A DNA stretch of 6,546 nucleotides from Deltaproteobacteria bacterium (GCA_003513855.1 DOTC01000177.1:552-7097), one strand, 5' to 3'; shown: positions 1-5,643, counted from the first letter of the stretch. Numbers and translations are program-made. Notes: a model not told the origin generated them from the sequence alone.

Positions 1-591
1 GCGGTCGAGGTGGTCGAGGGGGACTTCCTCCGCACGCCGGAAGACGAGTGGAGACGGAGATTTCCCGCGGGAGGCACCGTCGTCGGGAACCTGCCGTACT
101 CTCTCTCTTCGCCGATTGTCGTGCGGCTGATGGAGCTCCGGGAAGTATTCCCCCGCGCGGTGATCATGCTGCAGAAGGAGATGGCGGAAAGGCTCTGCGC
201 GACCCCCGGCGGGAAGGAGTACGGCACCCTGACCGTGTACCTCTCGGTTCTGGCGGACGCCCGCCTGGAACGGATCGTCCGGAGAAGCTGCTTCACGCCT
301 GCCCCCGAAGTCGATTCCGCCGTCGTCTCGATCCGGTTTCGGTCCGGGTTTCCCGACCCCCTCCTCAGGAACCTCCAGGCCGTCGTGCGCGCCGCGTTCG
401 CCCGAAGGCGGAAAAAGCTCCGGAACGCCCCCGTTCCGTTCCTTCCGGGAGGGATGGAGTCGTGGTGCGAACTCCTGTCCCGGGCCGGGATCGACCCGTC
501 CGCGCGGGCCGAGTCGGTCCCGCCGGAAACCTATCTTCTGCTTGCCCGCACACTCCCTGCCGGAGGAGGGCGGCATCCGGGGGACCGATGA
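1..591 (+). CDS. rsmA: 16S rRNA (adenine(1518)-N6/adenine(1519)-N6)-dimethyltransferase RsmA/KsgA, C-terminal part
   Basis: SAM-dependent enzyme that dimethylates the two adjacent adenines in the 3' terminal hairpin of 16S rRNA during small-subunit maturation. The frame is open from base 1, so the start and roughly the first 75 residues (including the SAM-binding glycine motif) lie outside the window; 196 residues are present. Visible family landmarks are the acidic GDFL segment near residue 7, the catalytic NLPY motif followed by SLSSPI (about residues 34-43), the MLQKEMAERL stretch and the KEYGTLTVYLS segment. CFTPAPEVDSAVV follows before the small helical C-terminal domain. The TGA stop is at 589-591, 49 bases before the next gene. 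The C-terminal tail is ordinary and I see no frameshift. Family identity is secure; only the missing 5' part limits the call. Confidence 0.95.
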   Translation, partial: AVEVVEGDFLRTPEDEWRRRFPAGGTVVGNLPYSLSSPIVVRLMELREVFPRAVIMLQKEMAERLCATPGGKEYGTLTVYLSVLADARLERIVRRSCFTPAPEVDSAVVSIRFRSGFPDPLLRNLQAVVRAAFARRRKKLRNAPVPFLPGGMESWCELLSRAGIDPSARAESVPPETYLLLARTLPAGGGRHPGDR

Positions 592-601
592 GGAAATATA
601 G

Positions 602-631
602 TGGACTTTTCCGGCCCACGGCGCATAGAAT
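602..631 (+). promoter_or_regulatory. Candidate sigma70-type promoter for the deoxynucleoside kinase gene
   Basis: TGGACT at 602-607 (4 of 6 match to TTGACA) is followed after 18 bases by TAGAAT at 626-631 (5 of 6 match to TATAAT). The expected transcription start is near 638, only a few bases before the ATG at 641. The short rsmA-kinase gap and the lack of a ribosome binding site fit a leaderless or near-leaderless transcript. This rests on motif matching by eye only. Confidence 0.4.
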
Positions 632-640
632 CTACCGGAC

Positions 641-1291
641 ATGACCTCCCAGAAAACACCCCGGTATATCGGAATCGAAGGGGCGATCGGCGTGGGAAAG
701 ACCTCCCTCGCCAAGCTCCTGGCCCAGAAATTCGGCTCCCGCCTCATCCAGGAGGAGGTCGCCAACAACCCGTTCCTCGAGCGGTTTTACGACGATCGCC
801 GCAAGTACGCATTCCAGACCCAGCTGTACTTCCTCCTCTCCCGGTACCGGCAGCAGAGGGAGCTTGCCCAGGGGAACCTGTTTGAAAAGGGAGTCGTCTC
901 CGACTACGTGCTGGCAAAGGACAAGATTTTCGCCTACCTGAACCTCGAGGAGGACGAGATCTCCCTCTACGAGATGGTCTACAAGCTGCTCGTCCCGACC
1001 GTTCCCCGGCCGGACCTGGTGATCTACCTGCAGGCCCGCCCCGAGGTGCTCCTGGCGAGGATCCGCAAACGGGGCGTGGAGTACGAGCGGAACATTTCCC
1101 TTGACTACCTCCGGATGCTAAGTGATGCTTATAATGAATATTTCTTCCACTATAACGAGACTCCGCTCCTGGTGGTGAACACGAGCGAGATCGATTTTGT
1201 GGAAAGCCCCCGCGACCTTGAACAGCTCGTAAGGGAAGTCAAGAGTGTAAAACGGGGGACGCAACACTACATACCGCTGGGATCCAGGTAA
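641..1291 (+). CDS. Deoxynucleoside kinase (deoxyadenosine/deoxyguanosine kinase family)
   Basis: Cytoplasmic kinase that uses ATP to phosphorylate the 5'-OH of deoxynucleosides in nucleotide salvage. The 216-residue length is normal for bacterial dAK/dGK enzymes. The P-loop GAIGVGKTS lies at residues 14-22. The substrate-side acidic segment QEEVANNPFLERFY is at 37-50, the SDYVLAKDKIF segment (equivalent of the DRS motif) at 87-97, and PDLVIYL at 124-130. An arginine-rich LID segment RIRKRGVEYE covers 140-149, and a C-terminal PLLVVN strand lies near 175-180. Start choice: the in-frame stop TAG at 626-628 leaves ATG 641 as the first possible start, although there is no clear Shine-Dalgarno sequence. 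The gene sits between rsmA and panBCD on the same strand. Which deoxynucleoside it prefers cannot be read from the sequence. A short AT-rich stretch (about 1118-1150) differs from the GC-rich codon use of the rest. Confidence 0.88.
   Translation: MTSQKTPRYIGIEGAIGVGKTSLAKLLAQKFGSRLIQEEVANNPFLERFYDDRRKYAFQTQLYFLLSRYRQQRELAQGNLFEKGVVSDYVLAKDKIFAYLNLEEDEISLYEMVYKLLVPTVPRPDLVIYLQARPEVLLARIRKRGVEYERNISLDYLRMLSDAYNEYFFHYNETPLLVVNTSEIDFVESPRDLEQLVREVKSVKRGTQHYIPLGSR
1126..1135 (+). promoter_or_regulatory. Possible internal promoter (-10 element) inside the kinase gene
   Basis: A perfect TATAAT at 1130-1135 lies in an AT-rich pocket of an otherwise GC-rich gene, with TG at 1126-1127, one base further upstream than in a standard extended -10. 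The best -35-like hexamer, TTGACT at 1101-1106, is 23 bases away, which is too far for a normal sigma70 promoter. If active, it would start an mRNA near 1142 reading into panBCD with a leader of about 290 bases that contains the 1371-1410 hairpin. Weak evidence. Confidence 0.22.
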
Positions 1292-1370
1292 GACCGGACC
1301 GAGACGGGATCGTAAGGAAGCGGCAGGGGGACGGTTTCGTTCCTCCCGCAGCAGGATGGGGTCTTCGCTG

Positions 1371-1410
1371 CAGCCTTCCGGATACGGTTCCGGAAGGCTG
1401 TTTTCATTTT
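1371..1410 (+). terminator. Intrinsic terminator or attenuator hairpin just upstream of panB
   Basis: A perfect 11-bp stem (1371-1381 CAGCCTTCCGG with 1390-1400 CCGGAAGGCTG) closes an 8-base loop and is followed by TTTTCATTTT (1401-1410). This is a textbook intrinsic terminator. It ends only 20 bases before the panB ATG, leaving no room for a promoter between it and the panB ribosome binding site at 1420-1424. It therefore either ends the kinase transcript with leaky read-through, or acts as a regulated attenuator in a panB leader. Confidence 0.85.
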
Positions 1411-1419
1411 AGGGAAAAC

Positions 1420-1430
1420 AGGAGAACAGG
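1420..1430 (+). promoter_or_regulatory. panB ribosome binding site
   Basis: AGGAG at 1420-1424 with six bases to the ATG at 1431. It is a strong, ideally spaced Shine-Dalgarno sequence that fixes the panB start, and it lies immediately downstream of the terminator T-tract. Confidence 0.8.
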
Positions 1431-2237
1431 ATGAAAAAGGTCGGGGAAAAGGTCACCATCCTCGATTTCGCCCGCTACAAGGAAAAGGGCGAGAAGATCG
1501 TGATGATCACGGCCTACGACGCCCTGTTTGCCCGGATTTTCGACGACGCCGGCGTGGAGTCGATCCTCGTGGGCGACTCGCTCGGGCAGGTGGTGCTCGG
1601 GCTCCCGAGTACCCTTGGCGTGACGATGGAGGACATGGAGCGGCACACGGCCGCGGCGGCCCGGGGCACGAGGCGGGCGTTCCTGATCGCGGACATGCCG
1701 TTCCTCTCCTTCCAGACGGGACCGGAAGATGCGATCCGCAACGCAGGCAGGCTCCTGCAGGCCGGGGCGGAGGCGGTCAAGCTCGAGGGGGGGCGCAACG
1801 TGGAGAATGTCATCCGGGCGATCGCCCGGTGCGACATTCCGGTGATGGGGCACGTGGGCCTTACCCCCCAGTCGGTCCACCGGATGGGGGGGTACCGGGT
1901 GCAGGGGAGGCAGGAGGCCCAGCGCCAGCGGCTGCGGGACGATGCGCGGGCGGTGCAGGAAGCCGGAGCATTCTCGGTGGTCCTCGAGGGGATCCCGGCA
2001 GACCTCGCGGGGGAGATCACCGGGGAGCTCTCGATCCCCACGATCGGCATCGGCGCGGGCCCCCGGTGCGACGGGCAGGTGCTGGTGATGCAGGACCTCC
2101 TCGGCCTCTTCGACGAGTTCCGGCCGAAGTTCGTGAAGCGCTTCGGGGAGCTGAAGCAGCCGGTGCGCGACGCGGTCCGGAAGTACGCCGACGAGGTGCG
2201 GCGCGGAAAATTTCCGGGGAAGGAGCATTCGTTCTGA
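1431..2237 (+). CDS. panB: 3-methyl-2-oxobutanoate hydroxymethyltransferase (ketopantoate hydroxymethyltransferase)
   Basis: Transfers a hydroxymethyl group from 5,10-methylenetetrahydrofolate to 2-oxoisovalerate, giving ketopantoate, the first step of the pantoate branch of vitamin B5/CoA synthesis. At 268 residues it has the usual family length and forms a TIM barrel. Recognisable segments in order are MITAYDALFARIFDDAG (25-41) and VGDSLGQ (47-53) with the metal-ligand Asp49. These are followed by ADMPF (87-91) with Asp88, KLEGG (117-121) with Glu119, and GHVGLTPQ (140-147). VLEGIP (184-189) carries the catalytic-type Glu186, and GIGAGPRCDGQ follows at 206-216. All expected metal and catalytic residues are present. 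The TGA stop shares one base with the panC ATG, indicating translational coupling. Ketopantoate reductase (panE or ilvC) is not in the window. Regulation may involve the hairpin at 1371-1410. Confidence 0.97.
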   Translation: MKKVGEKVTILDFARYKEKGEKIVMITAYDALFARIFDDAGVESILVGDSLGQVVLGLPSTLGVTMEDMERHTAAAARGTRRAFLIADMPFLSFQTGPEDAIRNAGRLLQAGAEAVKLEGGRNVENVIRAIARCDIPVMGHVGLTPQSVHRMGGYRVQGRQEAQRQRLRDDARAVQEAGAFSVVLEGIPADLAGEITGELSIPTIGIGAGPRCDGQVLVMQDLLGLFDEFRPKFVKRFGELKQPVRDAVRKYADEVRRGKFPGKEHSF

Positions 2238-3097
2238 TGGAGATCTTCCGCCGCCCGGGGGAGATGCAGGCCTGGGCCGACGCGCAGCGCGCGGCCGGCA
2301 GACGGATCGGGCTTGTCCCCACGATGGGGTACCTGCACGAGGGGCACGTGAGCCTCGTGCGGATCGCCCGGGAGCGCGGATGCGACACGGTGGCCGCCAC
2401 CATCTTCGTCAACCCGACCCAGTTCGGGCCCGGGGAGGATTACGAGAGATACCCGCGGGACGAGGAGCGCGATCTCGCGATGCTTCGGGCGGCGGGCACG
2501 GCGTCGGTCTATCTCCCGGGGGTGCGCGACGTCTACCCCGAGGGGTACCAGACATTCGTGGAGGTGGGGGAGGTCTCCCGGGGGTTGTGCGGCGCCTCGC
2601 GCCCGGCCCTTTTCCGGGGGGTCGCCACGGTGGTGGCGAAGCTTTTCCACGTCGGGAAGCCTCACGTGGCGGTCTTCGGGGAGAAGGATTACCAGCAGCT
2701 GGCCGTCATCCGGCGGATGGTCCGGGACCTGGATCTCGACGTCGAGATCGTCGCGGCGCCGACCGTCCGTGAGGCGGACGGCCTGGCCATGAGCTCCCGG
2801 AACAAGTACCTCGAGGGGGAGGACCGCAAAGCGGCGCGCTGCCTGTCCCGCGGGCTGTTCCTGGCGCGGAACCTCTTTCTGGAGGGGGAGCGGGATCCGA
2901 CGAGGATTGCGTCCGCGGCGCGCGCGGTGGTCGAGGCGGAAACACGGGCAACGCTGGAGTACGCGGAGGCGCGGGACCCGGAGACGCTGAGTCCTCTCAC
3001 GGGTCCCTCGGACCGGATGACGGTCCTGTTGGCCGCCCGCGTCGGGCCGGCAAGATTGATCGATAACATCACCCTGCAAGGGGGGGAGGCAACATGA
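2237..3097 (+). CDS. panC: Pantothenate synthetase (pantoate--beta-alanine ligase)
   Basis: Condenses D-pantoate with beta-alanine, using ATP through a pantoyl-adenylate intermediate, to make pantothenate. 286 residues, typical length; nucleotidyltransferase (HIGH/KMSKS-type) fold. Visible motifs are [12 protein letters not shown] (26-37, the HxxH region), [10 protein letters not shown] (54-63), FGEKDYQQ (148-155) with the catalytic-type Lys-Asp, MSSRNKYL (185-192, KMSKS equivalent) and ARLIDN near 272-277. The frame is open far upstream, but ATG 2237 aligns with the family N-terminus ([10 protein letters not shown]), overlaps the panB stop by one base, and has AAGGAG at 2220-2225. One oddity is that the strongly conserved RPGHF segment reads RPALF (residues 122-126). 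The 3' end overlaps panD by four bases (ATGA), so panB-panC-panD form a tight operon. Confidence 0.96.
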   Translation: MEIFRRPGEMQAWADAQRAAGRRIGLVPTMGYLHEGHVSLVRIARERGCDTVAATIFVNPTQFGPGEDYERYPRDEERDLAMLRAAGTASVYLPGVRDVYPEGYQTFVEVGEVSRGLCGASRPALFRGVATVVAKLFHVGKPHVAVFGEKDYQQLAVIRRMVRDLDLDVEIVAAPTVREADGLAMSSRNKYLEGEDRKAARCLSRGLFLARNLFLEGERDPTRIASAARAVVEAETRATLEYAEARDPETLSPLTGPSDRMTVLLAARVGPARLIDNITLQGGEAT

Positions 3098-3498
3098 TAC
3101 GTACCATGCTCAAGTGCAAGATCCACCGGGCGAAGGTAACGGAGGCGGTGCTTCACTACGAAGGGAGCATCACGATCGACGAAACGCTCATGGAGGCGGC
3201 GGGGCTGATCGAGTACGAGCAGGTCGACATCTACAACATCGACAACGGCAACCGGTTCTCCACCTACGTCATCCGGGGGGAGCGCGATTCCGGGGTGATC
3301 TGCGTCAACGGCGCCGCCGCGCGCAAGGTGAGCAAGGGGGACCTGCTCATCATCGCCAACTACGCGGCGTACGACGAGAAGGAGCTGGCGGACTTCCGGC
3401 CGACGCTGGTATACGTCGACGAAAAGAACCGGATCACCTCCGTGAAGAGGAAGGTGGAGTCCGAAAGCCAGGCTCCGCGTGTCGCCGCAGTCCGCTAA
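3094..3498 (+). CDS. panD: Aspartate 1-decarboxylase (pyruvoyl-dependent proenzyme)
   Basis: Decarboxylates L-aspartate to beta-alanine, the partner substrate for PanC. It is made as an inactive precursor that cleaves itself between Gly24 and Ser25, converting Ser25 to the pyruvoyl cofactor. That site is visible as HYEGS (21-25). Lys9, His11, Arg54, Thr57, Tyr58 and Asn72 (RFSTY, VNGAAA) line up position for position with the E. coli enzyme. The 134-residue length is close to the usual ~126, with a short extra polar C-terminal tail. ATG 3094 is chosen because MIRTML matches the family N-terminus and a GGGGGGAGG Shine-Dalgarno lies just upstream (3081-3089). It overlaps the panC stop by four bases. 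No PanM/PanZ maturation factor is seen nearby, as expected outside enteric bacteria. Confidence 0.97.
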   Translation: MIRTMLKCKIHRAKVTEAVLHYEGSITIDETLMEAAGLIEYEQVDIYNIDNGNRFSTYVIRGERDSGVICVNGAAARKVSKGDLLIIANYAAYDEKELADFRPTLVYVDEKNRITSVKRKVESESQAPRVAAVR

Positions 3499-3500
3499 CT

Positions 3501-3530
3501 TCCCCAAGAGGGGACGTTCTTAAACTTTTT
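3501..3530 (+). terminator. Weak terminator-like hairpin after panD
   Basis: A 5-bp stem TCCCC (3501-3505) / GGGGA (3510-3514) with an AAGA loop lies directly after the panD stop. A T-rich run (TTAAACTTTTT) follows but begins several bases after the stem, so termination is likely weak. The 3' arm also belongs to a longer inverted repeat with 3664-3673, which gives an alternative role. Confidence 0.35.
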
Positions 3531-3534
3531 AATG

Positions 3535-3671
3535 TCGCCACGTGAAGGCAGGCAAACCGGTTTCCTGGCGATGCTTTCTGTAATAAAAGCAGGACGTTCC
3601 CCGACTTTCTCCACAGATGGGAGGGCTGGGAAGGGGAGAAGCCCTCATGAATGAAAAGTTAAGGAACGTCC
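3535..3671 (+). promoter_or_regulatory. Candidate structured leader RNA controlling the amidohydrolase gene
   Basis: Four perfect inverted repeats follow one another. (1) TCGCCA 3535-3540 pairs with TGGCGA 3566-3571. (2) The very next bases, TGCTTT 3572-3577, pair with AAAGCA 3586-3591 across an 8-base loop. (3) The next nine bases, GGACGTTCC 3592-3600, pair with GGAACGTCC 3663-3671 inside the coding region. (4) Within that outer helix, GAGGGCT 3621-3627 pairs with AGCCCTC 3640-3646, holding the Shine-Dalgarno in its loop and ending at the AUG. This contiguous, nested layout across a start codon suggests translational control. I do not recognise a known riboswitch consensus. Pairings were found by eye, with no energy calculation. 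Confidence 0.4.
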
Positions 3672-4984
3672 CCGGGTTGGAAAGGAACGGCGCCGCACAT
3701 ACGCGCGGAACGGTGTACGTCGCATCCTGTCTCGTCGCGGACGCTTCGACGGTATTTTCCCCCGCGGCGTTGGCGGTGGAAAACGGCGTCGTCGTCGCGG
3801 CGGGACCCCTTGCCGACGTGGAGAGGGAGACCCCGGCACGGTTCGACCGGGTGGACCTCCCTGGCCTCGCCATCCTTCCCGGGCTCGTCAATGCCCACGC
3901 GCACCTGTCCATCCCGCGCCTGACCGACCGGGACGGAGCCCAGGCGCCTTCCCCGCTTCCTTTCGTGGAGTGGATCCTGCGCATCGTCGCATGGAAGCGG
4001 AACGCCCCGCCGGAGGAGTTCGCGAACAACGTCGAGGCAGCCTCCCGGGAGGCGGTCTCGAACGGGACGACGGGCGTCGGCGAGATCGCCGGTCCGGACG
4101 TCGCCGCGTACGCCCGCTGCCCTTTGCGCGCGAAGGTCTTCGTGGAGGGGATCGGGTTCGACCCCGAGGTCGCCGGGACCGTCGTATCCTCCGTGGAGGA
4201 GGCCGTGGCCCGGATCGACGCCTTCTCCCGGGCGGGGGGCAGGGTCGCGCCCGGGATTTCCCCCCACACGCTCTACACCGTCGGGTTCGCTCTCCTGCAA
4301 GACCTTGCACAGCTTGCCGCGCGCCTCGATCTCCCGCTCGCTCTTCACCTGGCCGAATCCCCGGCCGAGATGGAATTTCTGGCCTCCGGGGGAGGGGAAG
4401 TGGCGACCCGGCTCTACCCCGCGGTGGGAAAAGACGTCTCCTTCTTCCGGGGGATCGGGGCGTCCATTCCCTCCTATCTGCGATCGGCGGGGATTTTGCG
4501 GGAGGGGTTGATCCTGGTGCATAATGTCCACCTGTCCCGGGGGGACACCGACGACCTGAGGACAAGAGGCGCGACGTTCGTCCTCTGCCCGCGCAGCAAC
4601 ACCGCCCACCAGAACGGGGCGCCCGACGTGACGCATTTCGTGGACGCCGGGATCCCCTTCGCGCTCGGGACCGACAGCCTGGGCTCGGTCTCCTCCCTGA
4701 GCATGTGGGAGGAGATGCGCGCGGCGGCCGGGATCTACCGGGGCGGCCTCACCGGGGAGGAGCTGTGCAGGTTCCTCTTCCAAGCGGCCACGGAGAACGG
4801 TGCCCGTGTTCTCGGGCTTCCTTCCGGGACGCTCGCCACGGGCGCCCCGGCCGACTTCGTGGCGATCGACGACCCGGGCCGCGGAGCCGGCGGGTGGAGT
4901 TTCTCCCGAATGGTGGAGAAGGTGGGGGACAGGGACGTGAGGCTGACCGTCATCGCCGGGGAACGGGAGCACGAGCGCCTATGA
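3647..4984 (+). CDS. Amidohydrolase-superfamily deaminase (MTA/SAH deaminase- or aminodeoxyfutalosine deaminase-like)
   Basis: Cytoplasmic metal-dependent hydrolase of the chlorohydrolase/nucleoside-deaminase group. An N-terminal beta region precedes the TIM barrel. Metal ligands expected from the family are visible: His84 and His86 in NAHAHLS, His234 in LHLAES with acid-base Glu237, His292/His295 in VHNVHL, and Asp343 in LGTDSLG. SPHTLY (205-210) and CPRSN (314-318) are also typical of SAH/MTA and related adenosine-type deaminases. The FVEWILRIVAWKR segment after the HxH motif resembles enzymes that deaminate aminodeoxyfutalosine in the futalosine menaquinone route, but the substrate cannot be fixed from sequence. 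Start: an in-frame ATG at 3617 has no Shine-Dalgarno, whereas ATG 3647 has GGGGAG (3633-3638) at eight bases. The protein is then 445 residues, normal for the family. The stop overlaps the smpB ATG by four bases. Confidence 0.85.
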   Translation: MNEKLRNVPGLERNGAAHTRGTVYVASCLVADASTVFSPAALAVENGVVVAAGPLADVERETPARFDRVDLPGLAILPGLVNAHAHLSIPRLTDRDGAQAPSPLPFVEWILRIVAWKRNAPPEEFANNVEAASREAVSNGTTGVGEIAGPDVAAYARCPLRAKVFVEGIGFDPEVAGTVVSSVEEAVARIDAFSRAGGRVAPGISPHTLYTVGFALLQDLAQLAARLDLPLALHLAESPAEMEFLASGGGEVATRLYPAVGKDVSFFRGIGASIPSYLRSAGILREGLILVHNVHLSRGDTDDLRTRGATFVLCPRSNTAHQNGAPDVTHFVDAGIPFALGTDSLGSVSSLSMWEEMRAAAGIYRGGLTGEELCRFLFQAATENGARVLGLPSGTLATGAPADFVAIDDPGRGAGGWSFSRMVEKVGDRDVRLTVIAGEREHERL

Positions 4985-5466
4985 CGGAAAAGAGCGCGAA
5001 GGAGAAGACGCTCGCCACCAACCGGAGGGCCCGGCACGAGTACCACATTCTCGAGGACTTCGAGTGCGGGCTGGCCCTGCACGGCTACGAGGTGAAGTCT
5101 ATCCGCCAGGGGAGGGTCAACATCCAGGACGCCTACGGGTCGGTCCGGGGGAACGAGGTATTCATCGAGAACATGCACGTCACCCCCTATTCCCACGGCG
5201 ACCAGCGCGTCATCGACCCGCTGCGGACCCGGAAGCTGCTCCTCAAGCGCAAGGAGATCGACTACCTCTTCGGGAAGACCCGGGAGAGGGGGCTGGCCCT
5301 CATTCCCCTGCGGCTCTACCTGAAGGGACCGCACGTGAAGCTTGCGATCGGGCTGGCCCGCGGCAAGAAGCTGTACGACAAGCGGGAGGACATCGCCGCC
5401 CGGGACGCGAAGCGCGACATCGAGCGCGCCACCAGGGGCAGGGCGAAGTCCCCCGACCGCGGGTAG
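4981..5466 (+). CDS. smpB: SsrA-binding protein SmpB
   Basis: Small basic RNA-binding protein that binds the tRNA-like domain of tmRNA and takes the place of the missing anticodon arm during rescue of stalled ribosomes. 161 residues, normal length. Family segments are NRRARHEYHILEDFECGLAL (14-33), HGYEVKSIRQGRVN (34-47), YGSVRGNEVFIENMHVTPY (52-70), RKLLLKRKEIDYL (84-96) and GKKLYDKRE (128-136), then the Arg/Lys-rich tail that fills the mRNA channel. The frame is open further upstream, but ATG 4981 matches the family N-terminus and overlaps the amidohydrolase stop (ATGA). A modest GGGAG (4965-4969) precedes it. Its RNA partner ssrA starts 54 bases after the stop. Confidence 0.97.
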   Translation: MTEKSAKEKTLATNRRARHEYHILEDFECGLALHGYEVKSIRQGRVNIQDAYGSVRGNEVFIENMHVTPYSHGDQRVIDPLRTRKLLLKRKEIDYLFGKTRERGLALIPLRLYLKGPHVKLAIGLARGKKLYDKREDIAARDAKRDIERATRGRAKSPDRG

Positions 5467-5483
5467 CGCCCCTCCGGGCGGGG

Positions 5484-5512
5484 TTCCTCCAGCCGACGGA
5501 AAATGATATGGT
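5484..5512 (+). promoter_or_regulatory. ssrA: Candidate ssrA promoter
   Basis: An extended -10 type sequence, TGATATGGT (5504-5512), lies 17 bases after a poor -35 (TTCCTC, 5484-5489). The predicted start is about 5519-5521, at or next to the mature tmRNA 5' end. The TGn element partly makes up for the weak -35. Read-through from smpB is an alternative or additional source. Confidence 0.4.
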
Positions 5513-5610
5513 TAAATGAAGGGGGCGAAACGGTTTCGACGGGGACGTCGATGCTCCCGGGTTGCGTGCCGAGGCCCCGCGGACCTCGTTAAAAGCGGGA
5601 ACCAATAGTC

Positions 5611-5643
5611 GCCAACGACTATAGCTACGCTTACGCGGCCTAA
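5611..5643 (+). other. ssrA: tmRNA proteolysis-tag reading frame
   Basis: The resume codon GCC at 5611 begins ten codons encoding ANDYSYAYAA, ending in TAA at 5641-5643. With the alanine carried by tmRNA itself, the tag on rescued proteins would be AANDYSYAYAA. The AND start and the YAxAA-type end match known tags recognised by SspB/Clp proteases; the three tyrosines are a local variation. The preceding AATAGTC matches the conserved frame-setting sequence before the resume codon. Confidence 0.93.

Noticed and set aside
1514..3079. 521-residue minus-strand open frame across panB and panC
   Set aside because: A shadow frame from high G+C codon use; its composition is Arg/Pro/His-rich, with no recognisable domain, and it lies opposite two certain genes.
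3540..3571. Minus-strand GCCAGGAAACCGG, which recalls the B12 box of cobalamin riboswitches
   Set aside because: The other conserved cobalamin core elements are not found on that strand, and no gene in this window is positioned to be controlled.
3544..3592. GGCAAACC in the panD-amidohydrolase gap, resembling the start of a c-di-GMP-I (GEMM) riboswitch
   Set aside because: The expected GACGCAAAGCC and the second receptor stem do not follow, so the class signature is absent.
3617..3646. Earlier in-frame ATG start for the amidohydrolase
   Set aside because: No Shine-Dalgarno precedes ATG 3617, whereas ATG 3647 has GGGGAG at good spacing; the ten extra residues (MGGLGRGEAL) are the translated ribosome binding site region.
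3659..4972. 437-residue minus-strand open frame opposite the amidohydrolase
   Set aside because: Low-complexity Arg/Gly/Pro-rich translation with no family signature, fully opposite a gene with an intact metal site.
5467..5484. CGCCC/GGGCG hairpin after smpB as a terminator
   Set aside because: Only a 5-bp stem with no T-tract (GGGTTCC follows), so it is unlikely to terminate.
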